Source: Begonia masoniana (taxonomy: Eukaryota; Streptophyta; Magnoliopsida; Cucurbitales; Begoniaceae). From it: a stretch of DNA of 64,000 bases. The translations under genes and the position numbers were made by a program. This document shows, in pieces, positions 1 to 8,546 of this stretch (position 1 is the first letter of the stretch; each line of letters begins with the position of its first letter). The notes below the pieces were generated by a model. That model did no database searches and had not been told where the DNA came from. It saw nothing but the letters and a program-made list of their open reading frames with translations. Where the stretch lies: contig CM039511.1 of NCBI GenBank assembly GCA_022432975.1, forward strand, positions 22,470,557-22,534,556. The letters run 5' to 3'.

Positions 1-699
1 TTAGCTTGCATTCAAGTTTTTATTCTCTGAAGTATTATGTTTGTATTGATTTTGTGTTGTAATAATGACAAAGGAGTTGAGCTGGGTGATGTTGAGTGAA
101 GTAAGTTTGGGGGTGAGCGATTTAAAGAAAGTTTGATTGAGTTTAATGAGCGAGTAAGTGAATAGAAGAAAATTTTGAGTGGGTGAAATAAGGTGGAATG
201 AGTGGTGCTCTGGGTATTCATTTGATTCTATATAATTTCTACCTTTTTAACCCAACCTTTCATTACAAGCTTGTAAAGACCTATTGACTTTTGTTTTGAT
301 TTATGGATATTAGCTATTAGTTGGATGTTGGGCAAAGCTGATGAATGATTAGAGTGAATGGAGTGATTCCAAGTGCATTATGAGTGTATCTCTTTTCCGT
401 AGCTATATTAGTTGACCAACAGTTAGAAGAAATTGAGAATGAACACACATACACGAGGATTTCGAAGTAAGCGATGGTCAATGCACTAATATGAGTAATT
501 CTTTTGCTGAATATTAATCTTGGTAGCTTTTAGTATGAATTGTTCAAGCTGAGACGATTTACCAAAAACTTTGATGAGGATTGCTTACCAGTATTGTGTA
601 TTGTGCATTAATATATGGGATTGAATTATATATCTGATGCGATTTCTTTTGTTTAGTTTCATTCGCTTGAGGACAAGCTTTCATTCAAGTTTGGGGGTG
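1..699 (+). mobile_element. 3' internal non-coding tail of an Athila/Tat-like element, with polypurine tract
   Basis: No credible reading frame is visible. The stretch ends in a purine-rich tract at about 686-699 (CAAGTTTGGGGGTG) directly before a TGATAAGTG LTR start. The same arrangement, a CTYGAGGACRAG-like word followed by TTCAAGTTTGGGGGT, recurs on the minus strand at 20541-20580 beside another Athila-like LTR. This is the usual 3' end of Athila/Tat Ty3/gypsy elements. The rest of the element lies left of the window or is lost. The segment probably sits in inverted orientation (see findings). Confidence 0.6.
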
Positions 700-1106
700 T
701 GATAAGTGTGTATTTTACACACTTTATTGTATCTTTGTATACTTGATTTGATATGCTTTAGTCAAGCATATGAATAATACTAATAATTGTGGTGCAAGTG
801 TGCAGAGAATTGAGAAATTATAGGTTTCGAAAAGAAGAAAAGAAAGGAGACGAATAGCCTGCGATCGATAGCAGCATGTTAGGCGATGGAATGCAGAAAT
901 GAAGAAAAATACAGAGAAGTTTGCGATCGAGCGCAGCATGTTAGGCGATGGAACGCAGAAATGAAGAAAAATACAGAGAAGTTTGCGATCAAGCGCAACA
1001 TTCTTCCCACTCGATCGGCTAAGGTGAAATTTAGAAACCAAACAGATCGAGCGGCTACATTATAACCGACCCATCGGCTATATTAAAACATGCAGATGTT
1101 TTGATC
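700..1106 (+). mobile_element. Truncated Athila-like 3' LTR
   Basis: It begins TGATAAGTGTGTATTTTACACAC right after the polypurine tract. The start closely resembles the reverse complement of the end of the solo LTR at 12471-14251, so both belong to related families. It holds a 62-bp tandem repeat. A full LTR of this group here is about 1.8 kb. This one cannot be followed past about 1106, where the fragment of a plant-transposon-type ORF begins, so it looks truncated. The right boundary is uncertain. Confidence 0.5.
861..998 (+). repeat. 62-bp tandem repeat in LTR
   Basis: Units start at 861, 923 and 985, each beginning GCGATC and continuing through an AGCAGCATGTTAGGCGATGG-like core. About 2.2 copies are present and differ by a few substitutions. 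Confidence 0.75.
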
Positions 1107-1668
1107 TTAACCGTTGAATTGGCTGATGGACGCATCCGTCGGGGTGGTGGGGATGTCCTCCTCCATTAGAGCATTCTAAGCTGGAGTGTTCCCAAGCTCT
1201 CCCTTAAGCATCCAAGACCCGGAGACCTCAACTAGACCCATCCTGGATAGATGAAGTCTGTCAAATACATCCAAGCTTCGGGGAGCTCTCAATTGCTCTC
1301 CCATAGGCAGGTTGACCTGTGATCGCTGCATGAGCCGCCAAATCAATGTACCATACGACAGATTTTTGTTGCGTGTGCGCGCGATCTAATGTATGTGCCC
1401 CAATATCCTGAACCTGGGGTCGAAGAGCATGATACTGTACATCTTCTCCATCACATAGAGATCTATCCAGTTGACTAGATCTCTATGGCCATCCCTCGAC
1501 AGCAACGAGTGGCTGATAAGGTTGTGAACAACCCGAGCTTTGGCGTTCAACTCCTTTGATTTCAGTTTGGTGAATTTTTCAATATTTGAATTACGGTGAA
1601 TCTGTCGGAGAAATTGCAATCCCTCGGGTGTTCTGGCAAAATCACACTCTCGAGAAGCGTGATAGTAT
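1107..1668 (-). pseudogene. C-terminal half of a 'putative plant transposon protein' ORF
   Basis: Read on the minus strand from 1668 down to a TAA at 1107-1109, this frame has only two internal stops (about 1387 and 1174). It contains a block with the pattern LNAKARVVHNL, DGHRDLVNWIDL and, past the first stop, SYGTLIWRLMQ. The same block occurs in the third ORF of the copia element at 9612-9938 (LNLRARVLHQM, DGHRDHVSGMDL). These features match what I know of the plant 'putative transposon protein' domain (Pfam PF20167, from memory). The N-terminal half is missing because a copia LTR starts at 1669. The matching N-terminal half ends at 6989 on the plus strand, with the same 5-bp target site and a continuous frame. 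Function unknown. Confidence 0.6.
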
Positions 1669-2811
1669 TGTTGATTTAAATGGTACTTAAGTCTAAATAT
1701 ATTTTTTATGATGGTGATTAATATGAAATAAATATATAAACTGTATAACTGGATTATTGCGTTTATTGCATTTATCTAGAAATGCCCTTCGAAAATGGTA
1801 TTATGTTTCTGACGTTTTGGCTAAGTGTTATTAGTCCGAAGACGCAGTCGTCCAAACTTACAAGGCAGACGCAGTCATCCAAACTTACAAGGCAGACGCA
1901 GCCGTTCAAACTTACAAGACTGACGCAGTCGTCCAAACTTACACGGCAGACACAGTCGTCCAAAGTCAAGTTGACGTAGTCGTCCAAACTTTCAAGACAG
2001 ACGCTGTCGTCCAAAGTACTCGTCCGAATATCAAGCGTCCAAAATGTTCAAGCACGTGTTCAAAGACAGAACAACGAATTCATCGGAAGCATTAGTCCGA
2101 CGAGTATTCGTCCAACATCAGACTAAACGAATTCGTCCAAACTCGAACATCCAGAGTCTTAACAACGCCGAATTAAAGACTGCGAGCGATAGCGACTCCA
2201 GAACTAAGCGGCTATTTTTCTGCGTACGGATGTTCTCCAACGATCACATTTTTTAGTGAGACGCGGATTTCAGACAAGAGTATAAAAAGAAAATTGAAGC
2301 TCGGGAGAAGAACTTTTTGCCAATTTTTACAATTATCTCTTTACTCTCACGAGCAAAAAGTGTCTGTAATACTCTGCGACAGTTTGCATTTCTCTGCCCT
2401 AGAACTTGAGACTTTGTCTTGAGAGAGTGTAATCGTTGTGCTTAATATCTTCATTCTGAAAAACTGTAAGGCGGTGGATTGACACCCGGGAAGTTTAATC
2501 CAGAGTGTAAAGGCAGTTGATCGACGCCCGTGAAGTTCGATCTAGATTTCTCGTGTGGAGAATGAAAGAATCTTCAAGGGGGAGCCTTGGAGTGTGAAAG
2601 TAGGCAAGATTGGCCGAACCACGTTAAAAACTTTGGTATTATTTTTCTCTTTCTCACTCTTACTTTTATTTGTTTAATATTGTTTGCTGTTTAGTGCAAT
2701 ATCACCAAAAGTGAAAAGAAAAGATAAACCTAATGTACATATTTAAAATCAATTAGATTAAGAAATTTCCAATTCACCCCCCCTCCCCTCTTAGACAATC
2801 ACGATCCTACA
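1669..2811 (+). mobile_element. Copia (Sirevirus-like) 5' LTR
   Basis: Starts TGTTGATTTAAATGG and ends GATCCTACA, immediately followed by a tRNA-Met-type primer binding site. The flank is AGTAT (1664-1668), the reverse complement of the ATACT flanking the LTR at 6990. Its last 240 bp look identical to the partial 5' LTR at 17150-17387 but differ at several bases from the 3' LTR at 6990-8111. It therefore looks like the missing 5' LTR of that element rather than a separate insertion. Confidence 0.85.
1841..2010 (+). repeat. 27-bp tandem repeat in copia LTR
   Basis: Repeats of a GCAGACGCAGTCGTCCAAAC-containing 27-bp unit, about six copies that degenerate to the right. The 3' LTR copy (about 7800-7950, reverse orientation) has fewer units, so copy number differs between the two LTRs. 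Because 27 is a multiple of three, open frames run through the array on both strands; they are not genes. Confidence 0.8.
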
Positions 2812-2813
2812 AT

Positions 2814-2825
2814 TGGTGTCAGAGC
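2814..2825 (+). other. Primer binding site, tRNA-iMet type
   Basis: TGGTGTCAGAGC begins two bases after the LTR end. It matches the plant initiator-Met PBS TGGTATCAGAGC with one substitution. Confidence 0.85.
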
Positions 2826-2861
2826 GGGTTTAATTTTGTCTATACTGTAATAGAATTAAAA

Positions 2862-4401
2862 ATGACATTCAACACCAATACTACACACGCAGAGGGCCAA
2901 TCTATTACTAGACCTTCATTCTTTGATGGAAATGACTATGTTTATTGGAAGTCTAGGATGAGAATTTTTGTTCAGGCTATGGACTATGATGTATAGAATA
3001 TTATAGAAAATGGACCTTTTAGAGCCATGAAAACTAAAAATGAGATTAGTGTTCCTAAAGCTCCTCGTGAATTAACAGAGTCCGATAAGAAAAATTTGAG
3101 TTTAAATGCTAAGGCTATTAATACCTTATACTGTGCACTGAACAGAGACGAGTTTAATAGAGTTCAGGGGTGTGATAATGCACAAAAAATATGGAACTTA
3201 CTTGAGATAACTCATGAAGGAACTAATCAAGTAAAAGATAGTAAGTTGAGTATGTTAGTACATGAGTATAAACTATTTACCATGGTAAAGGATGAATCAA
3301 TTAGCTCTATGTTTACTCATTTTACTAACATTACTAATGGTCTAAAAATGCTTGGTAGAATATATCCAAATGAAGAACTTGTCAGGAAAATTCTAAGATG
3401 TTTACCGAGGGGATGGCAACCGAAATTTAAGAAGCAAGAGATCTAAAGGTTCTCAAGCTCGAAGAGCTCATTGGCTCTCTCATGACGCATGAAATAACCA
3501 TGAGAGCCAATGAAAAAGAAGATCTCAAGGACAAGAAGATCTTCAAAAGAAAGGATATTGCACTCAAAGCTTCCTCAAGCAAATAAGAAGAATCCGAGGA
3601 AAATGATGATGATGAAGATATAGCCCTTATTACTAGAAGATTCAGTAAATTTCTCCAGAAAAAGAGGATGCATGGGAGGAAATTATCAAAAGGAGAAAAG
3701 TCTCAAAAGGATAAGAAAATCACATGCTTTGAGTGTGGGAAACCTGGTCACATTAAGGCTGAGTGTCCACAAGCAAAGAAGAATCCCAATAAATTCAAGA
3801 AGAGAGCCATGAAGGCTACTTGGAATGACAGTGAGAGCGACACTTCGTCTGAAGATGAAGAAGTTGCAAATCTATGCTTCATGGCCAAGGAGGATGAAGT
3901 TAGTCATTCTTCTAGTGATAGTGAAGATGATGAAGGGGATTTAATTGATGCCTTCAATGATTTAGTCAAACAATACAACATGCTTAAGACTAAATACAAT
4001 TTGATAAAGAAAGAAATGCTGATTTAATTGAAAAGCATGCTAAAGAGTATAATTTGCATGAAAAGGAAATTAGTGGATTTAAAAGTAGAAATGAGAATTT
4101 GAATAACATTGTTCTGAAATTTACTAACGGCAGCAAGAACCTAAACATGCTGTTAGGCAGTCAGAGGGTGACTTTTGATAAAGCAGGTTTAGGATATGAA
4201 AAGTTTAATAAAAAGAAAGCATATAAGAATTTCTTTGTTAAAACCAACTACCTGTCATGCTTGTAATGAGATAGGACATAAATCATATGAATTTCCTTTA
4301 AAAATTTAGTAAAAAATCAAGTAGTAAACTACAATGGGTTCCTAAGGGAACCAAACCTAACACTAGGACCCAAAAAATTTGGGTACCTAAGAAGACAACT
4401 T
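2862..4401 (+). pseudogene. gag: Copia gag, broken copy
   Basis: The frame opens with ATG at 2862 in the usual leader position after the PBS. Early on it has an FDGNDYVYWKSRM-type N-terminal motif, and near 3725-3775 a CCHC zinc knuckle of pattern CFECGKPGHIKAEC, followed by an acidic Ser-rich stretch and a KIWVPKKTT-type C-terminus. A TAG at 2994-2996 sits where a Trp is expected. The frame shifts near 3445 and again near 4015. The same early TAG and the shift near 3445 are in the copy at 15559-17099, but the breaks at 4015, about 4242 and about 4303 are one-base homopolymer differences unique to this copy. Sequence stops matching copia at 4490, where a 15-T run leads into the N gap. Confidence 0.85.
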
Positions 4402-4505
4402 GATTACTGTTGTAGGTTGATTGCTCTCCCGGGAAAAATCAATGGTACCCGTCGTAATGGATGCTCGAGGCATATGACGGGAGACTCACATTTTTTTTTT
4501 TTTTT

Positions 4506-4605
4506 NNNNNNNNNNNNNNNNNNNNNNNNNNNNNNNNNNNNNNNNNNNNNNNNNNNNNNNNNNNNNNNNNNNNNNNNNNNNNNNNNNNNNNNNNNNNNNN
4601 NNNNN
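4506..4605. other. Assembly gap of 100 N
   Basis: Exactly 100 N, the usual placeholder for a gap of unknown size. It is flanked by 15 T on the left and 18 A on the right. Neither run belongs to the copia sequence, whose other copy continues differently. Order, orientation and distance across it are not established. Confidence 0.97.
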
Positions 4606-4623
4606 AAAAAAAAAAAAAAAAAA

Positions 4624-5036
4624 GAAGCCGCTCGAGCTTACGATAGCGCAGCTCGAAAAATTCGCGGGAAAGAAAGCTAAACTCAACTTCTACGACGAAG
4701 ACGAAGGCGTAGACGAAGACATCGATCAGCATCCCAGATCACCAGGAACCAATCCATTTACCAGAAGCAAAAAAATCAATGTTTCGGTTTTCGTCTTCTG
4801 AAGCTTCGTCGGGTAGGAGGAGATCAAAAGCCAGAAAAGAAGGTCGCCGCCATTGAAGGCGCAGAGGAAGAGACAGAGATTCAGAAGCTGTCAAAAGAGC
4901 TATGGCGTACGAGGAGTTCATGAACTTCTACAACATTCCGTACTTAGATGGCCAGTCAGTGGCTGCAAATCCTACAAATGAAAGCGAAATTGGAGATCTT
5001 TGGAGCTTCGACGACACCACCAATGCGGATCATTGA
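4624..5036 (+). pseudogene. C-terminal part of a group VII ERF (AP2/ERF) transcription factor
   Basis: The left end encodes the last third of an AP2/ERF DNA-binding domain (EAARAYDSAARKIRGK, then KLNF), followed by an acidic stretch and a C-terminal tail of pattern LSKEL, AYEEFMNFYNIPYLDGQS, GDLWSFDD. It ends at TGA 5034-5036. From family knowledge, such a tail with FY-IPYLDGQ and DLW-FDD is typical of group VII ERFs (RAP2.3/RAP2.12 class), nuclear regulators of low-oxygen responses. The N-terminal half, with any Met-Cys degron and most of the AP2 domain, would lie across the gap. Three one-base frame breaks (near 4672, before 4830 and near 4900) separate the pieces. They sit in or beside short runs and may be sequencing errors, so this could be a real gene. 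Confidence 0.7.
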
Positions 5037-5539
5037 TGAAATTGTTGCATAAATAATTGCCCATTTTCTCAACTGGCATTCCTCTGTTTTTGTTCTAATT
5101 TTCAGGGCTCTATTTTGTTTTGTAATTTTCATAATTGTTAATGGCAATTGTTCAATATAATAAGCAATTCAAGGAAAATATCATCTATTATCAGATGGGG
5201 ATGTCCAATTAACCTTAAACAATATGAATTTGTCATCAATTTTATAAAATGGGACGTTACATTGATAATGGCTGAGTAAACCAGTGGGTAGTGCAGCATC
5301 TGGTTTTGGGAGATTTGGTGGGCGGCACGTAGATTGAGCAAATTACCAACTGTCAAAGGTTAATCAAAGGATAAATATAGAAGACCAAGATTGACTTGAG
5401 ATTAATTAATTTAACGTATCCTAATTGAATTGTTGATGATGTTATATTTAACTTTTTTTTATTTGGAGATAAAATAATGGAACAAACTAGTCAAATCATG
5501 AACTTTGAAAGTTAATTCACTTAAACATGATTGTTTTTG
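5037..5539. other. Intergenic / 3' flank of the ERF fragment
   Basis: AT-rich sequence without a convincing frame. The first 150 bp (TTGCATAAATAATTGCCC, then T-rich) could be the ERF 3' UTR. I recognise nothing else here. Confidence 0.4.
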
Positions 5540-5650
5540 GGGTAAATTCTAAAATACCCCCTGAATTATGGGTATTTATCGAAAAAATCCTCAAACTAAA
5601 AGCTCTTCACAATTAAAACCTTGAACTATCGAAAATCTGTCAAAATAAAC
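5540..5650 (+). repeat. Possible MULE-type terminal sequence
   Basis: The run from GGGGTAAATTCTAAAATACC through 'cctgaattatgggtattt' and 'aaaccttgaactatc' has the style of plant Mutator-like terminal inverted repeats, compare 59500-59668. I could not find a matching inverted end in the window, so this may be a lone end or chance resemblance. Confidence 0.3.
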
Positions 5651-6015
5651 TTCGACGGAGGACCGCATGCACCCCGAATTGTAATTCGGGGGGCTAACTT
5701 CATATCGCGGTCCCTCGCACGTCACAGGCCCCTCTCATGTGCGCTGCACGCCGATCCATTCGGCGGGTCGAATACAAATCAAGGCCCTCCGCACTCCACG
5801 GGGGGAAGATGCGGGGGGCTCTGGCCCTCGCGCACGTGCGCTGCACGCGAACCCAATTTGGGGGGACGTGCAATGCACGTGAACAACTTTCGGGGGGCCA
5901 TACATCTGACTCGGCCTCCCGTGTTTCGTAGAAAATTTAATGCGGGGGGCATAATTTCCAATTCGGCCCCAGATTTTTCCATGTTCTATAAGCGGGGGGC
6001 CGAAATTCTAACTCG

Positions 6016-6063
<48 letters not shown>

Positions 6064-6180
6064 ACATTCTAAACACGGGGGGCCGACATTCTAACTCGGC
6101 CCCCCTCATTTGCCCTAGTTCTAAACATGGGAGGCCGAAAATTTAACGTGGGGGGCCGAATTGTCGTTGGTATTTAAAAT
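5640..6180. repeat. GC-rich array of short palindromic CCGAATT/GGGGGGC words with a poly-C tract
   Basis: An abrupt island of high GC in AT-rich surroundings. It is built from repeated GGGGGG(C/A) runs alternating with TCGGCCCC and ATTCTAACTCGG words about 40-60 bp apart, so both strands can fold on themselves. Long open frames here come from low complexity and are not genes. It lies upstream of the plant-transposon-type ORF and could be its promoter region or part of an unrecognised repeat. Confidence 0.55.
6016..6063 (+). repeat. 48-bp poly-C homopolymer
   Basis: Forty-eight consecutive C. Long C tracts are rare in plant DNA and hard to sequence, so the length should be treated as approximate. 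Confidence 0.9.
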
Positions 6181-6613
6181 TTTGGCCCCCTGTTCGCCCT
6201 CTGCATTTTGAAACCGAGAAAGGAGAAGGGCGAAGTTTTTGATTTGTTCTGAAAATCGCAAGAATAGCAAGAATCGGCCCCTCAGCGTCGAGAAATCCTC
6301 AAACTCGAGCCTTCTGAAAGCCGAAAATCTGAGAACCCCAAAATCCACCGGCGAAAATCCTATGGCCGAAAATCCAAATCCCCTAAAATCGAGCATTCTA
6401 ATATCTGAAAATCCCAAACCCGACCCTTCTAAAAGCTGAAAATCCTCAAACCCGAGCTTGTTATTGCCGAAAATCCAAAAATCCTCCCAAAATCTGAGCC
6501 ATTTTGTCTGAAAATCCGAAGCAATAGGCCCCAAAATATCATTCAAACATCCTCACCCTTCGACACAAGCTGGCCCCTCAAACCTGGGACCACTATCAAA
6601 CCGGCCAGGATCT
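6181..6613 (+). other. Region upstream of the plant-transposon-type ORF
   Basis: Contains a dispersed CYGAAAATCC(C/T)-type word repeated about ten times between 6250 and 6510 (for example CCGAAAATCC, CTGAAAATCC). No convincing frame. A TATTTAAAA at about 6170-6178 could be a TATA box for a transcript reading into 6614, but this is a guess. Confidence 0.35.
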
Positions 6614-6989
6614 TTGTCACAAGGTTCTCTAGCCGTAGTCCCCCGACCACCGCCCGATTTCTTCTCAATCGATTTTCGAAGCGAGGAGTGTAAAAAGACA
6701 TTTGATCGAGATATTTTAGTCCGACCAATTATTTATGGAAAGACTGTAAACTTCACTGGTTGGGAGTCTTTGCAGATCAAGGAAATGTTTGACAGAATTA
6801 GGTTGCAAGGGCTGTACAACATGAGTGGAGAGACATGTGATCGAGTTGTTCTCTTATTTTACGCGAACTTAACCAACACTGGGAAGGAGGGGTGCATGAA
6901 GTCGTATGTCTGTAGTAAAGAGATTAGTTTTTTTGCCAGGCATGTGAACAAGCTGCTGGTATTTACGAACGAGATAGTTGCACAATACT
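6614..6989 (+). pseudogene. N-terminal half of a 'putative plant transposon protein' ORF
   Basis: The frame runs open from about 6614 (no ATG at the left edge; the true start is not visible) to the copia insertion. It shows the arrangement typical of this domain: FRSEECKKTFDRDILVRPIIYGKTVNF, then RLQGLYNMSGETCDRVVLLFYANL, then a KSYVCSKEISFF block. The third ORF of the copia element has an equivalent block at 9942-10250 (IKHLIRSRAVVF, MFYANLEY, LRSYVYGRHIEL). The frame is cut at ATACT (6985-6989), where the copia LTR begins. The reading frame and the 5-bp site both continue at 1668 on the minus strand. Role unknown; such ORFs are usually transposon-borne. Confidence 0.6.
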
Positions 6990-8111
6990 TGTAGGATCGT
7001 GATTGTCTAAGAGAGAGAGGGGGGGAGGTTAATTAGAAATTTCTTAATCTAATCGATTTTAGATATGCAAATTAGGTTTATCTTTTCTTCTCACTTTTGG
7101 TGATATTGTACTAAACAGCAAACAATATTAAACAAATAAAAGTAAGAGTGAGAGAGAAAAAAAATAATACCAAAGCTTTTAACGTGGTTCGGCCAATCCT
7201 GCCTACTTCCACGCTCCAAGGCTCCCCCTTGAAGATTATTTCCTTCTCCTCACGAGAAATCTAGATCGAACTTCACGAGCGTCGATCTACTGCCTTTACA
7301 CTTCTGGATTGAACTTCCCAGGCGTCAATCCATTGCCTTACAGTTTTTCAGGATGAAGATATTAAGCACAACGATTACACTCTCTCAAGACAAAGTCTCA
7401 AGTTCTATGGTAGAGAGATGTAAACTGTCGCAGAGTATTACAGACACTTTTTGCTCGTGAGAGTAAAGAGATAATTGTAAAAATTGGCAAAAAGTTCTTC
7501 TCCCAAGCTTCAATTTTCTTTTTATACTCTTGTTTGAAATCCGCGTCTCACTAAAAAATGTGACCGTTGGAGAGCATCCGTACGCAGAAAAATAGTCGTT
7601 TAGTTCTGGAGTCGCTATCGCTCGCAGTCTTTAATTCGGCGTTGTTAAGACTCTGGACGTTCGAGTTTGGATGAATTCGTTTAGTCTGATGTTGGACGAA
7701 TGCTCGTCGAACTAATGCTTCGCATGAATTCGTTGTTCTCTCTTTGAACACGTGCTTGAACATTTTGGACGCTTGATATTCAGACGAGTACTTTGGACGA
7801 CAGCGTCTGTCTTGAAAGTTTCGACGACTGCGTCAACTTAACATTGGACGACTGTGTCTGCTTTGTAAGTTTGGACGACTGCGTCGGCCTTGTAAGTTTG
7901 GACGACTGCGTCTGCCTTGTAAGTTTGGATGACTGCGTCTTCGGACTAATAACACTTAGCCAAAATGTCAGAAACATAATACTATTTTCAAAGGACATTT
8001 CCAGATAAATGCAATAAACACAATAATCCAATTATACAGTTTATATATTTATTTCATATTAATCACCATCATCAAAAACATATTTAGACTTAAGCACCAT
8101 TTAAGTCAACA
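6990..8111 (-). mobile_element. Copia D 3' LTR
   Basis: On the minus strand it begins TGTTGACTTAAATGGTGC and ends CACGATCCTACA, 1122 bp. ATACT at 6985-6989 is the target site. It carries a shorter version of the 27-bp repeat array seen in the copy at 1669-2811. Confidence 0.9.
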
Positions 8112-8125
8112 ATCTTCCCCTTTTT
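8112..8125 (-). other. Polypurine tract of copia D
   Basis: Minus-strand AAAAAGGGGAAGAT immediately before the LTR start TGTTGAC. A second purine tract (GTCAAAGGGGGAGAAGGG, about 8281-8298) lies about 170 bp upstream. Repeated purine tracts are described for Sireviruses. Confidence 0.75.
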
Positions 8126-8546
8126 GATGATGACAAATATATACTCTGTTTCAACATATTAAACTGAATTTCAGCTTGAATTTACATACTCCCTCATACT
8201 CTATGCCGAATTAATTTCAGTAATTTCTTAATGAAGCAATCCATAAATTCTATAGTCTTCTCCGTAAATTCTATACCCTTCTCCCCCTTTGACATTATCA
8301 AAAATAAGCACTTAGGAGGAATGATATTCCGCATAGCACATGAGAGATAACAGAAGAAAAACAATCACAGTTGGACACCAGATATAAAAAGATATCATTC
8401 ATAGTGTAAAAATAATATGCATAGTGAAAGAAAAAAAAATATATACATTAAGAATATGCCTAGTTCTCAAGGGAAGAGGGAGTATCCCAGCCCATGAGAG
8501 CCCCTAGTTGACTAAGAAAATCACCTTGAGCAGGAGGGGATTCCAC

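Noticed and set aside
1772..2014. Open frames with VSLDDCVCL-type or SSKLTRQTQ-type repeats (also 7780-8031)
   Set aside because: They translate the 27-bp tandem repeat of the copia LTR in both directions.
1669..4505. A second, independent copia insertion
   Set aside because: Shared target site, the continuing interrupted ORF and LTR identity with 17150-17387 make it the other end of the element at 6990 (see findings).
4417..4732. Open frames crossing the N gap
   Set aside because: They consist mostly of unknown residues with poly-T/poly-A edges and are not evidence of a gene.
5621..6094. 157-codon frame ending in a poly-Pro tract
   Set aside because: The Pro tract is the 48-bp C run, and the frame is created by low-complexity GC-rich repeats.
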